A program made the position numbers and the translations under genes. Shown here piece by piece: positions 15,712-24,033 of a stretch of 58,622 nt of DNA. Position 1 is the stretch's first letter. Each line of letters opens with the position of its first letter. Source of the DNA: Wenxinia marina DSM 24838. GTDB taxonomy: Bacteria > Pseudomonadota > Alphaproteobacteria > Rhodobacterales > Rhodobacteraceae. The DNA lies in the NCBI RefSeq assembly GCF_000379485.1, contig NZ_KB902315.1, positions 4,866 through 63,487 on the forward strand, given 5' to 3'. The notes beneath the pieces were generated by a model. It did no database searches. It worked only from the letters and a program-made list of their open reading frames with translations, and was not told the origin of the DNA.

Positions 15712-16992
15712 ATGACCCAGTACGGCTTCGACACGCTGCAGATCCACGCCGGAGCCCGGCCCGACCCCGCGACCGGCGCCCGCCAGACGCCGATCTACCA
15801 GACCACGGCCTACGTCTTCCGCGACGCCGACCACGCCGCCGCCCTGTTCAACCTGCAGGAGGTCGGCTTCATCTATTCCCGCCTGACCAACCCCACGGTC
15901 GCGGTGCTGCAGGAGCGGATCGCGACACTGGAGGGCGGCCAGGGTGCGGTCTGCTGCTCGTCCGGGCACGCGGCGCAGATCATGGCGCTGTTCCCGCTGA
16001 TGGCGCCGGGGCGGAACATCGTCGCCTCGACGCGCCTCTATGGCGGTACGGTCACGCAGTTCTCCAACACCATCAAGCGCTTCGGCTGGTCCGCGACCTT
16101 CGTCGACACCGACGACCTCGACGCGGTGAAGGCGGCGATCGACGACGACACCCGCGCGATCTTCTGCGAATCCATCGCCAACCCGGGCGGTTACATCTCG
16201 GACCTGCCCGCGCTGGCGAAGATCGCGGACGAGGCCGGCATCCCCCTCATCGTCGACAACACCTCGGCCACCCCCTACCTCTGCCGCCCGATCGAGCACG
16301 GGGCGACCCTCGTCGTGCACTCGACCACCAAGTACCTGACCGGCAACGGCACCGTCACCGGCGGCTGCATCGTGGATTCCGGCAAGTTCGACTGGTCCGC
16401 CTCCGGCAAGTTCCCGTCCCTGTCCGAACCCGAGTCCGCCTACCACGGCCTGAAGTTCCACGAGACGTTCGGCCCGCTCGCCTACACCTTCCACGGCATC
16501 GCCATCGGCCTGCGCGACCTCGGCATGACCATGAACCCGCAGGCGGCGCACTACACGCTGATGGGGATCGAGACGCTGTCCCTGCGGATGGAGCGGCACG
16601 TGGCGAACGCGGTGAAGGTCGCGCAGTGGCTCGAGGGGCACGACGCGGTGGAGGCAGTGACCTACGCCGGGCTCGACAGCTCTCCCTACAAGTCGCGGAT
16701 GGGCACCATCTGTCCGAAGGGCGCGGGGGCGCTGTTCACCGTCGCGCTCAAGGGCGGCTACGACGCCTGCGTCCGCCTCGTGGATTCGCTGGAGCTGTTC
16801 AGCCACGTCGCCAACCTCGGCGACACCCGCAGCCTCGTCATCCACTCCGCCTCCACCACGCACCGGCAGCTGACGGAGGAGCAGCAGGTGAAGGCCGGCG
16901 CGGCGCCGGACGTGGTGCGGCTGTCGATCGGGATCGAGGACGCGGACGACCTGATCGCCGACCTGTCGCAGGCGCTGGACAAGGCGGGCTGA
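15712..16992 (+). CDS. metY: O-acetylhomoserine sulfhydrylase (aminocarboxypropyltransferase)
   Basis: This 426-residue PLP enzyme of the Cys/Met metabolism family makes homocysteine from O-acetylhomoserine and sulfide. The N-terminus FDTLQIHAGARPDPATGARQ is diagnostic of the MetY branch. The PLP lysine lies in HSTTKYLTGNGTVTGG (residue ~208), with VDNTSATPYLCRP upstream. The length and the C-terminal VRLSIGIEDADDLIADL fit the family. The start is preceded by GGGAGGACAAG. The upstream gap is too short to hold a SAM riboswitch. A hairpin just after the stop is a likely terminator. Confidence 0.93.
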   Translation: MTQYGFDTLQIHAGARPDPATGARQTPIYQTTAYVFRDADHAAALFNLQEVGFIYSRLTNPTVAVLQERIATLEGGQGAVCCSSGHAAQIMALFPLMAPGRNIVASTRLYGGTVTQFSNTIKRFGWSATFVDTDDLDAVKAAIDDDTRAIFCESIANPGGYISDLPALAKIADEAGIPLIVDNTSATPYLCRPIEHGATLVVHSTTKYLTGNGTVTGGCIVDSGKFDWSASGKFPSLSEPESAYHGLKFHETFGPLAYTFHGIAIGLRDLGMTMNPQAAHYTLMGIETLSLRMERHVANAVKVAQWLEGHDAVEAVTYAGLDSSPYKSRMGTICPKGAGALFTVALKGGYDACVRLVDSLELFSHVANLGDTRSLVIHSASTTHRQLTEEQQVKAGAAPDVVRLSIGIEDADDLIADLSQALDKAG

Positions 16993-16999
16993 ATATCGA

Positions 17000-17026
17000 G
17001 CGGCCCGGCGCGCGTCGCCGGGCCGC
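17000..17026 (+). terminator. hairpin after metY
   Basis: GCGGCCCGGCG (17000-17010) pairs perfectly with CGCCGGGCCGC (17016-17026) around CGCGT, 8 bp after the metY stop. No T-run follows. A second inverted repeat, GCGCGAAGGAA (17042-17052) with TTCCTTCGCGC (17095-17105), brackets the rest of the convergent gap. Confidence 0.6.
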
Positions 17027-17112
17027 CCTCGTCCCCCCGGAGCGCGAAGGAATATCGACGAAATTCCCTCCGCGGCAGACGGAAATCCGCGAACTTCCTT
17101 CGCGCCCTTCCG

Positions 17113-17865
17113 TCAGTCCCCGAACGCCCAGACCGCCGTCACCGTGGCCGTGATCTCCATCTCGCCCGGCAGGACCGGCATCGAGGCCCCGGAATCCATC
17201 ATCCGCGCCTCCATCATCGGCATCGGCGGCGGCTCACTGCCGCCTTCCGTCAGCGTGACCAGCGGGCCGAGGCTGACGCCCGCCGCCGCGGCGTAGGTCT
17301 CTGCCCGCGTGCGGGCGTCGGCGATCGCGTCGGTGCGCGCGGCGTCCAGCGCGGCGGCCCGGTCGGACAGGTCGAACGCGAAGCTGTCGATCGAGTTCAG
17401 CCCCGCCTCGGTCACCGCGTCGAGGATCGTGCCGAGGTTGTCGAGCTCCCGCACCGTCAGGGTGAGCGAGGAGCTGGCCGAGAACCGGACCGGCTCCCGC
17501 CGGCGCCCCGACTCGTCGTACTCGTAGAGGGGCGAGACGTTGATCGCCGTCGTCTGCAAATCCTCGGACGCAATGCCGGCGGCCGTCAGCACCTCTACCG
17601 CGGCCGACAGACGGGCCGAGGCGGCGTCGAGCGCGGTGGCGGCGCTGTCCGACTCCTCCACCACGCCGATCTGCACCCGCGCGATGTCGGGCGCGACGCT
17701 CGACGTGCCCTCGCCGGTGACGGTGAGGAGGCGGGCGCCGGGCGCCGGGATCGACTGATCGGGCGCGACCTCGATCACCCGCGGCGGCGGCGCGTCCTGC
17801 GCGGCAAGGGGAAGCGGGACCAGGCCGAGGGCGGTGACGCCGAGAAGACGAAGAACGGGGCGCAT
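17113..17865 (-). CDS. exported SIMPL-domain (DUF541) protein
   Basis: This 250-residue protein has a signal peptide (MRPVLRLLGVTALGLVPLPLAAQD, cleaved near residue 22) and one SIMPL/DUF541 domain. Typical segments are LTVTGEGTSSVAPDIARVQIGV, LQTTAINVSPLYEYDESGRR, and the C-terminal TAVWAF. The bacterial members are periplasmic and of uncertain function; some are linked to oxidative or envelope stress. It is convergent with metY and divergent from the large fusion protein gene, with 157 bp between the two starts. Confidence 0.9.
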   Translation of the reverse strand: MRPVLRLLGVTALGLVPLPLAAQDAPPPRVIEVAPDQSIPAPGARLLTVTGEGTSSVAPDIARVQIGVVEESDSAATALDAASARLSAAVEVLTAAGIASEDLQTTAINVSPLYEYDESGRRREPVRFSASSSLTLTVRELDNLGTILDAVTEAGLNSIDSFAFDLSDRAAALDAARTDAIADARTRAETYAAAAGVSLGPLVTLTEGGSEPPPMPMMEARMMDSGASMPVLPGEMEITATVTAVWAFGD

Positions 17866-17937
17866 GGATGTTCCTTTCCTGAGCGCTGAAGGGTCCTGCC
17901 CTCACAGACGCGTGTCGCTCGCAATTCCTTGGCGCGC

Positions 17938-17966
17938 TTGGACACGGCGGGAAACTGCTGTAGTCT
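17938..17966 (+). promoter_or_regulatory. candidate promoter of the 1370-residue membrane protein gene
   Basis: TTGGAC at 17938-17943 and TAGTCT at 17961-17966 are 17 bp apart, giving a leader of about 50 nt. The start ATG at 18023 lacks a Shine-Dalgarno sequence and is preceded by an A-rich stretch (TTAAATCCGAAAA). Confidence 0.5.
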
Positions 17967-18022
17967 CGCCCGGGTTCCGGCAGGCCGTTTTGCTGGCCCC
18001 CGATAGCTGTTAAATCCGAAAA

Positions 18023-21000
18023 ATGACGTCGAATTTTGCCCTCTCGCTCGCCTCCGACGGCCTGCGGCTCCTGCACCGGGTCGAGGGCGGCTGGCTGCTC
18101 GTCGGCGAGGTGCCGGCGACCGCGCCGGACCTGTCCGCCGCGCTCGCCCGGCTGCGCCGCCGGGCCGAGACGCTCGCGCCCGAGGGCCTGCGGACCAAGC
18201 TGCTGATCCCGAACGACCAGGTCCGCTACCTGTCGCTCGACACGCCCCGCGCCAGCGAGGGCGACATCCGCGAGGCGCTGCAAGAGGCCCTCCCGGAGCC
18301 GCTGGACGGCTACGTCTGGGACCACGCCCGCGGCGGCGGCCGGACCTACGTGGCGGCCGTGCCGCAGGACACGCTGGCCGAGGCCGAGGCGTTCGCCGCC
18401 GCGCACCGGTTCCACCCTGTCTCGTTCGCCGCCGTGCCCGCGCCCTTCACCTTCCGGGGCGAGGCCTATTTCGGCCCGACCAGCCGGGCCGGCGCCGATG
18501 CCGACCAGCGCGACGCGCAGCCGGTGACGATCATCGGCGAGGTGCCGCCCGAGGCCGGGATCGAGAGCGCGGCGCCCGCCGTCTCGGCGCCGCCGCCCTG
18601 GACCGCGGGTGCGCCCGGCAGCGTGGACCTGGACACGGCGGCAGAGGATTCGCCGCCGGCCGTCGCCGACGCTCCGCCGGCCGCCGCCGAGGGCGGACCT
18701 GCACCGACCCGGACGCCCCCTCCCGAAGCGTCCGCCCCCGCGCCGACCTCTCCGCCATCCGATCCCGAGCCGCCGTCCCTGACGCCGGAAGAGCTGTCCC
18801 GCGGTCCCTCTCCGGACGATGTCGACGCCGCCGACTCCGGGCCCGACCTCGCCGAGGTTCCGGAGACGGCGCCGGAGGAGGAAGAGGCGATCCTGCCCGA
18901 GCCGCAGGAGTCCCCTCCGGACGAGCCGTCCTCCGGCGAACCGCCCGCTCCCCGCCCGCCGCTGGCGGCCGAGCCGCGGGCGGCCGAGCCGGAGCCCGCC
19001 TTCGCCTCCCGCTCGCGCGTCGCCCGCGCGCCGGACCGCGCGGCCCCGCCGCCGCTCGTCCGGCCCGCCGCCGCCGCGGTCGAGGGCGCGTCCGCCGCCT
19101 TCGTCCGCCGCCGCGACGAGCCGCCGGTCCTGCGCCCGGCCGCCGCCCCGCCGCCGCCCTCGCGGTCCGCGCCCGCCATCACCGGCGAGGCGGCCGAGGC
19201 GGCGCCGTCCCTGTCGCCCCGCACCGATCGCGGCCGCGAGATCCCGGTGACGGCGCCGATCGCCCCCGCCTCCAGCCGCCTCCCCGCCAGCCTGCGGGAT
19301 CGTCTGGCCGAGCGCATGGCCGACGCGTCGGCCGAGCCCGCGCCGCCCCCCGCCCGCCGCCGGACCGACGCCGCCGCCGAGGCGGCCGAGGCCGCCGAGC
19401 GCGACCGTCTGACCGTCTTCGGCGCCCGCGGGTCCGACAGCGCCTCCCGCATCGGCGGCAAGCCGCGGTATCTCGGCCTGATCCTCACGCTGGTCCTGCT
19501 GCTGCTGATGGCCGCCGCCGCGGCCTGGGCCGCCATCGGCAGCGAGCGCATCTCGGCCTGGCTCTTCGGCGACGACGCAGTCAGCCCCGCCGTCGCGTCC
19601 GCCGACGCCGACCTCGACGAGGCGGCGGACGCCGAGCCGCCCCGCGACGTGACCGCCCTCCTGCCATCGCCCGACGCGATGGAGGACGCCCCGGCCGCCG
19701 ATCCCGAGGCCGAGGCCGACCTCGCGCTCGCCCCGCCCGAGGACGAGCTGCTGCCGCCCGAGACGGACGAGGTCGAGGTCGTCCCCGGTGGCCGCCCGAC
19801 CGGCACAGTCCCCTCGCCCGCGGAAGCCGAGCGCTTCTACGCCGCGACCGGCGTCTGGATCCGGGGGCCGCGCCTGCCGCTGCTGCCGCGCTCCGAGACG
19901 ATGACGAACCCGTCGGCGGTGGAACCGTCGGAGCCCGACCTGCCCGAGGCTCCGGTCACCGACCGCCTGGCCGCCCTCGCCCCGGACCCCGGCCTCGGGC
20001 GGCAGCCGGTCCCGCCGCCCGCCGGCACGGTCTTCGCCCGCGATGAGCGGGGCTTCTTCCTCGCCACGCCCGAAGGGACCGAGACGCCCTACGGCATGCT
20101 GATCTACGCCGGCGAACCGGACCTCGTGCCGCCGACCCGCCCGGGGACCGAGCCGCCGCCGATCCCGCCGACCGCCGAGGTCGAGGTCGCGGCGCTCGAG
20201 GCCGCCCCCGACGCCGGCGAGGCGCCGCAGGTGGGCGGGGCGGACGCCGCCGCCACCGACCTCGGCGCCGCGCCGACGCTGGCCGGCGCCGCCGCGCCCG
20301 ACGCGATGCCCGGCATCGTGACCGAGGCGACGGAGCCGGGCGCCGCCCGCCTCGTCGCCGATGCCGGCGAGACCGGCGACGTCGCGATCTTCGCCGGCGC
20401 GCCGCAGACCGTCCCGCCGACCCGGCCCGGGACCGAGCCCCCGGCGCTCGTCGCCGACGCACGGGCCGATCTCCCGGCCGACGCTCTCGCCCTCGCGGAC
20501 ACGACCCCGGAGGCGCCGGCCGAGGCGCCGGAGGACGAACCGGTACCGGCCGACGCGACCGACGCCGCTCCGGCCGAGACCCTGCCCGTCGACGTGGTCG
20601 CGGCCCTGCCGCCGGTCACGCCGCCGACGCGCCCCGGAACGCCCCCCGCCCCCGCCGAGCCGGAGGTCGCCGACGCCGCTCCGGCCCTCGCCGATGGCCC
20701 GGTCGACGTGGCGACGCTGTCAGGCTCCCCCGCCGCCGTCCCGCCCGTCCGGCCCGGCACCGAGGCCCCGACGGTCGAGGAAGAGGCCCCGGAAGCCGTG
20801 GCGGAGGCCGAGACGGCGAGCCTTCCCGATGGCCCGGTCGACGTGGCGACGCTGTCAGGCTCCCCCGCCGCCGTCCCGCCCGTCCGGCCCGGCACCGAGG
20901 CGCCGACGGTCGAGGAAGAGTCTCCGGCAGCCGTGGCGGAGGCCGAGACAACGAGCCTTCCCGATGGCCCGGTAGACGTGGCGACGCGGACCGGCGCTCC

Positions 21001-22135
21001 CGCGGCCGTCCCGCCCGTTCGGCCCGGCACCGAGGCGCCGGTCGCCGAGGAAGCGGCCGAAGCCGTCGTGGCCGATGCACAGTCGCCGGCGACCGACGGC
21101 GCGGCGACTCCGCCCGGCGGCGTGGACCTGGCGGTGCTCGACGGCACCCCCGCTGCCGTCCCGCCCGAGCGCACCGGAGACGCCCCCGCCGCCCCGGCCG
21201 CGATCCGCGTCGAGGAGAACGCGCCGCCCGCCGTGCCGCCGACCCGGCCCGGCACCGCGTCGGCCTCGTCCGAGGTCGCCGCTCCCGAGGCCGCCGTTCC
21301 ACAGGTCACGGGGCCGGATGCCGTCGCCGGAACGCCCGAGGTGGTCCCGCCCGCGCGCCCGGGATTGACGCTCGACGAGGCCGCGGCCACTCCCGGCGCG
21401 GTCACTCTGGAGGCGCTGACGCCCTTCGACGGCCCGCGACCGGAGCCGCGCGACGCGGCGGCCGCGCCCGAGACGCTCGCAGCATTGCCTGCCTTCGACG
21501 GCCCGCGGCCGGGCCTGCGGCCCGAGGGCCTTGCCCCCGAGGGCGCCGGAGAGACGGATGCCGACGCGGTGGCGGAGGCCGTCGCGGAGGCGGCGGAGGA
21601 CCTTCCGCCGGAAGAGGCGGTGCCCGACGTCTCCTCCACCCTCGCCGCGATCGTCGCCGGCGCGCCCGATCCGCTGGCCGGGGCCACGCCGCAGGCGGTC
21701 CCCCGCGCGCGCCGCCCCGACACCCGGCCGGCCAACTTCGACCGCGTCGTCGCCCGCGCCGCGGAGGCGAACGCCCGCAGCGCCCCGCCCGCGCAGGCCG
21801 CCTCCACCCAGGCGCCGACCGCCCGGAGCGAAGAGGCCGACGACGAGCCCGAGCAGGTCGCCGCCGCCCCCGCCCCGCCCTCCGGCCCGACCCCCGGCGG
21901 CGTCGCCGGCGCCGCGACGGCGCAGGACGCGATCAACCTGCGCGACGTGAATCTCATCGGCGTCTACGGCCGCCCCAGCGACCGCCGCGCCCTGATCCGC
22001 CTCGCAAACGGGCGCTATGTCCGGGTCTCGGTGGGCGACCGGCTGGAGGGCGGGCAGGTCACGGCGATCGGGGACGATGCGCTGAACTACGTGGTGCGCG
22101 GGCAGACCTACTACCTGCAGATCCCCGACAGCTGA
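18023..22135 (+). CDS. large membrane protein: GspL-like N-domain, Pro/Ala repeat linker, GspC/PilP-like C-domain
   Basis: This 1370-residue protein has three regions. Residues 1-155 resemble the cytoplasmic actin-like domain of GspL/PilM proteins: LLIPNDQVRYLSLDTPRA, then IREALQEALPEPLDGYVWD and YVAAVPQDTLAEAEAF. A low-complexity Pro/Ala/Glu stretch leads to one membrane segment near residues 489-511 (YLGLILTLVLLLLMAAAAAW). About 780 periplasmic residues of Pro/Ala/Asp-rich sequence follow, with at least nine VPPTRPGTEPP-like motifs, including 45-residue near-identical repeats. The last ~65 residues (INLRDVNLIGVYGRPSDRRA, YVRVSVGDRLEGGQVTAIGD) look like the HR/PDZ-type domain of GspC or PilP. 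No secretin, pilin or ATPase gene is in the window. I infer an envelope-spanning scaffold; function is unproven. Confidence 0.8.
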   Translation: MTSNFALSLASDGLRLLHRVEGGWLLVGEVPATAPDLSAALARLRRRAETLAPEGLRTKLLIPNDQVRYLSLDTPRASEGDIREALQEALPEPLDGYVWDHARGGGRTYVAAVPQDTLAEAEAFAAAHRFHPVSFAAVPAPFTFRGEAYFGPTSRAGADADQRDAQPVTIIGEVPPEAGIESAAPAVSAPPPWTAGAPGSVDLDTAAEDSPPAVADAPPAAAEGGPAPTRTPPPEASAPAPTSPPSDPEPPSLTPEELSRGPSPDDVDAADSGPDLAEVPETAPEEEEAILPEPQESPPDEPSSGEPPAPRPPLAAEPRAAEPEPAFASRSRVARAPDRAAPPPLVRPAAAAVEGASAAFVRRRDEPPVLRPAAAPPPPSRSAPAITGEAAEAAPSLSPRTDRGREIPVTAPIAPASSRLPASLRDRLAERMADASAEPAPPPARRRTDAAAEAAEAAERDRLTVFGARGSDSASRIGGKPRYLGLILTLVLLLLMAAAAAWAAIGSERISAWLFGDDAVSPAVASADADLDEAADAEPPRDVTALLPSPDAMEDAPAADPEAEADLALAPPEDELLPPETDEVEVVPGGRPTGTVPSPAEAERFYAATGVWIRGPRLPLLPRSETMTNPSAVEPSEPDLPEAPVTDRLAALAPDPGLGRQPVPPPAGTVFARDERGFFLATPEGTETPYGMLIYAGEPDLVPPTRPGTEPPPIPPTAEVEVAALEAAPDAGEAPQVGGADAAATDLGAAPTLAGAAAPDAMPGIVTEATEPGAARLVADAGETGDVAIFAGAPQTVPPTRPGTEPPALVADARADLPADALALADTTPEAPAEAPEDEPVPADATDAAPAETLPVDVVAALPPVTPPTRPGTPPAPAEPEVADAAPALADGPVDVATLSGSPAAVPPVRPGTEAPTVEEEAPEAVAEAETASLPDGPVDVATLSGSPAAVPPVRPGTEAPTVEEESPAAVAEAETTSLPDGPVDVATRTGAPAAVPPVRPGTEAPVAEEAAEAVVADAQSPATDGAATPPGGVDLAVLDGTPAAVPPERTGDAPAAPAAIRVEENAPPAVPPTRPGTASASSEVAAPEAAVPQVTGPDAVAGTPEVVPPARPGLTLDEAAATPGAVTLEALTPFDGPRPEPRDAAAAPETLAALPAFDGPRPGLRPEGLAPEGAGETDADAVAEAVAEAAEDLPPEEAVPDVSSTLAAIVAGAPDPLAGATPQAVPRARRPDTRPANFDRVVARAAEANARSAPPAQAASTQAPTARSEEADDEPEQVAAAPAPPSGPTPGGVAGAATAQDAINLRDVNLIGVYGRPSDRRALIRLANGRYVRVSVGDRLEGGQVTAIGDDALNYVVRGQTYYLQIPDS
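20693..21040 (+). repeat. in-frame 135-bp tandem repeat inside the large membrane protein gene
   Basis: The unit starting GATGGCCCGGTCGACGTGGC begins at 20693, 20828 and 20963, an exact 135-bp (45-codon) period. The first two copies are almost identical at DNA level and the third is diverged and partial. Each encodes DGPVDVATLSGSPAAVPPV then RPGTEAP. The identity at synonymous sites indicates recent duplication or gene conversion. Confidence 0.9.
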
Positions 22136-22143
22136 CACGCGAA

Positions 22144-22187
22144 GGGCGGGCCGACCGGCCCGCCCCCCATTGCGGACCGAAGTCCGC
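22144..22187. terminator. double hairpin between convergent genes
   Basis: GGGCGGGCCG (22144-22153) pairs with CGGCCCGCCC (22156-22165). A second stem, GCGGAC (22172-22177) with GTCCGC (22182-22187), encloses CGAA, which reads as a stable C(TTCG)G tetraloop on the minus strand. The first would serve the large membrane protein gene and the second hppD. T-runs are lacking. Confidence 0.6.
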
Positions 22188-22205
22188 CCTCCCGCTTCTG
22201 GTCCG

Positions 22206-23309
22206 TCAGGCCGCGTCGTCGGCTTTGAGGACGCCGCGTTCGATCTGGTCGGCCTCGATCGACTCGAACAGCGCCTTGAAGTTGCCCTCGCCGAAGCCGT
22301 CGTCGCCCTTGCGCTCGATGAACTCGAAGAAGATCGGCCCGATCACCGTCTTGCTGAAGATCTGCAGCAGGATGCGGGTCTCGCCGCCGTCGACCACGCC
22401 CTCGCCGTCGATCAGGATGCCGTGCTTCTTCAGCGCGTCGATCGGCTCCTCGTGGCCGGTCACCCGGTCGTGGCTGAGATCGTAGTAGGTCGCCGGAGGC
22501 GGCGGCATGAACTTCAGCCCCCTGTCGGCGATCGCGTCGACGCTCTCGTAGATGTTCCGTGCGCCGACGGCGATGTGCTGGATGCCCTCGCCGTTGTAGC
22601 GCTTGAGGTATTCCACGATCTGCCCGGTCTCGCCCCGGTCCTCGTTGATCGGGATGCGGATGCGGCCGCAGGGGCTGGTCAGGGCGCGGGAGAACAGGCC
22701 GGTGAACTTGCCCTCGATGTCGAAGAAGCGGATCTCGCGGAAGTTGAAGATGTCGCCGTAGAACCGGAACCACGTGTCCATGTTGCCCTTGTGGACGTTG
22801 TGGGTGAGGTGGTCGAGGTACCAGAAACCGACGCCCTCGGGCTTGGATTGCGCGATCCAGTCGAACTCGCCGTTGTAGGGCGAGGTCTCGTAGTAGTCCT
22901 CGATGAAGTAGATGAGGCTGCCGCCGATGCCGACGATGGCGGGGACGTCCATCGTCTTGCCGGGGCCGGTATATTCCTCGGCGCCCTTCTCGACCGCGTG
23001 CTTCAGCGCGTGCTCCGCGTCCACCACGCGCCAGGCCATCGACGGTGCGCAGGGGCCGTGCTCCTCGACGAAGGTGCGGGCGTGGCTGCCCGGCTCGTCG
23101 TTGAGGACGTAGGTGATGTCGCCCTGCTGCCAGAGCTCGATCGCCTTGGTCTTGTGGTTCGCGACGTGGGCATAGCCCATCCGGGCGAACAGCTCGCGCA
23201 GCTTCTCGGGCTCGGGGTGGGCGAATTCGACGAACTCGAAGCCGTCGGTGCCGGCGGGGTTCTCGGGGGTGATGGTCGATTTCGGGGCGTCGTGCGGGAA
23301 CGGACCCAT
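22206..23309 (-). CDS. hppD: 4-hydroxyphenylpyruvate dioxygenase
   Basis: This 367-residue Fe(II) dioxygenase converts 4-hydroxyphenylpyruvate to homogentisate in tyrosine catabolism. The facial-triad ligands are in YLDHLTHNV (first His), GIQHIAVGARNI (second His) and IGPIFFEFIERKG (Glu). The C-terminal GFGEGNFKALFESIE is diagnostic. The start at 23309 (MGPFPHDAPKST) has GAGGAGA upstream; the open frame reaches 23417 but those residues look random. It is divergent from an Lrp-type regulator across a 137-bp gap with a palindrome, a common arrangement for hppD. No homogentisate dioxygenase gene is nearby. Confidence 0.96.
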   Translation of the reverse strand: MGPFPHDAPKSTITPENPAGTDGFEFVEFAHPEPEKLRELFARMGYAHVANHKTKAIELWQQGDITYVLNDEPGSHARTFVEEHGPCAPSMAWRVVDAEHALKHAVEKGAEEYTGPGKTMDVPAIVGIGGSLIYFIEDYYETSPYNGEFDWIAQSKPEGVGFWYLDHLTHNVHKGNMDTWFRFYGDIFNFREIRFFDIEGKFTGLFSRALTSPCGRIRIPINEDRGETGQIVEYLKRYNGEGIQHIAVGARNIYESVDAIADRGLKFMPPPPATYYDLSHDRVTGHEEPIDALKKHGILIDGEGVVDGGETRILLQIFSKTVIGPIFFEFIERKGDDGFGEGNFKALFESIEADQIERGVLKADDAA

Positions 23310-23400
23310 GGCGTGTCTCCTCTCGCTGTCCGGTTGCCTGTGAAGATGGCGCAGGGTCGGCGCGATGTCCGCGCAATCCGCGGCCTGTCTGTTGCGGCCG

Positions 23401-23417
23401 GTGCGGGATTGCCGCAC
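23401..23417. promoter_or_regulatory. candidate Lrp/AsnC operator between hppD and the regulator gene
   Basis: A perfect inverted repeat, GTGCGG (23401-23406) and CCGCAC (23412-23417) with a GATTG spacer, lies in the divergent intergenic region, 30 bp before the regulator start. Lrp-family dimers bind such short dyads near divergent genes; binding here is inferred. Confidence 0.45.
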
Positions 23418-23446
23418 GATTGGAAAAATCCGCGCAGGAGCGCCGC

Positions 23447-23905
23447 ATGGACCTCGACCCCACCGACAAGCGCCTCCTGGCTGCGCTGCAACGCGACGGC
23501 CAGATGACGGCCGACGCCCTCGGCCGCGATCTGAACCTCTCGCCCAGCCAGGCGGGGCGGCGGCGGCAGCGTCTGGAGGAGCGGGGCGTGATCCGCGGCT
23601 ACCGCGCCGTCCTCGATCCGGTGGCGGCGGGGCTCGGCGTCGAGGCGTTCGTGCAGATCGCGATGGCGACCCACACCGAGGAGAACGCCCGCGATTTCCT
23701 GCGCCTGTGCCGCACGAGGGCCGAGATCGTCGGCGCCTGGACGCTGACCGGCGAGGCGGACTACCTGCTTCGCGTCTTCTGCGGCGACCTCGGCGACCTG
23801 AACCGGCTGGTGCAGCAGACGCTGCTGCCGCACCCCGCGGTCAGCCGCGTGCACAGCCAGATCGTGATGGAGCGGGTGAAGTCGGACGCGCCGCTGCCGC
23901 TGTAG
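23447..23905 (+). CDS. Lrp/AsnC family transcriptional regulator
   Basis: This 152-residue protein has an N-terminal winged HTH (LDPTDKRLLAALQRDGQMTA, then LNLSPSQAGRRRQRLEERGV) and a C-terminal RAM ligand-sensing domain ending in LPHPAVSRVHSQIVME. The ATG at 23447 has CAGGAG 6-8 bp upstream and gives the normal Lrp start; an in-frame TTG at 23420 is less likely. By position it probably senses an aromatic amino acid or keto acid and controls hppD and itself. Confidence 0.93.
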   Translation: MDLDPTDKRLLAALQRDGQMTADALGRDLNLSPSQAGRRRQRLEERGVIRGYRAVLDPVAAGLGVEAFVQIAMATHTEENARDFLRLCRTRAEIVGAWTLTGEADYLLRVFCGDLGDLNRLVQQTLLPHPAVSRVHSQIVMERVKSDAPLPL

Positions 23906-23949
23906 GGTGATCCGGCGGAGCGCCTTGCGGCGCATTCTCCTTGCGTTTA

Positions 23950-23985
23950 GGGGGGCGTTCCGCCCCCGTCCGGCTGGCGCCGGAC
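23950..23985. terminator. two adjacent hairpins between the Lrp gene and cobT
   Basis: GGGGGCG (23951-23957) pairs with CGCCCCC (23961-23967) around TTC, and GTCCGGC (23968-23974) pairs with GCCGGAC (23979-23985) around TGGC. They lie in the 128-bp convergent gap, so they may end transcripts from both sides. No T-run is visible. Confidence 0.5.
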
Positions 23986-24033
23986 TCCCCCTGAGGATAT
24001 TTGTGGCTCGATGAGAGGGAGGGAGGGGCGCGC

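Noticed and set aside
22170-23507. Plus-strand open frame of 445 codons opposite hppD
   Set aside because: It is the mirror of the well-supported hppD gene, with Val/Asp/Leu low-complexity translation and no recognisable motif.
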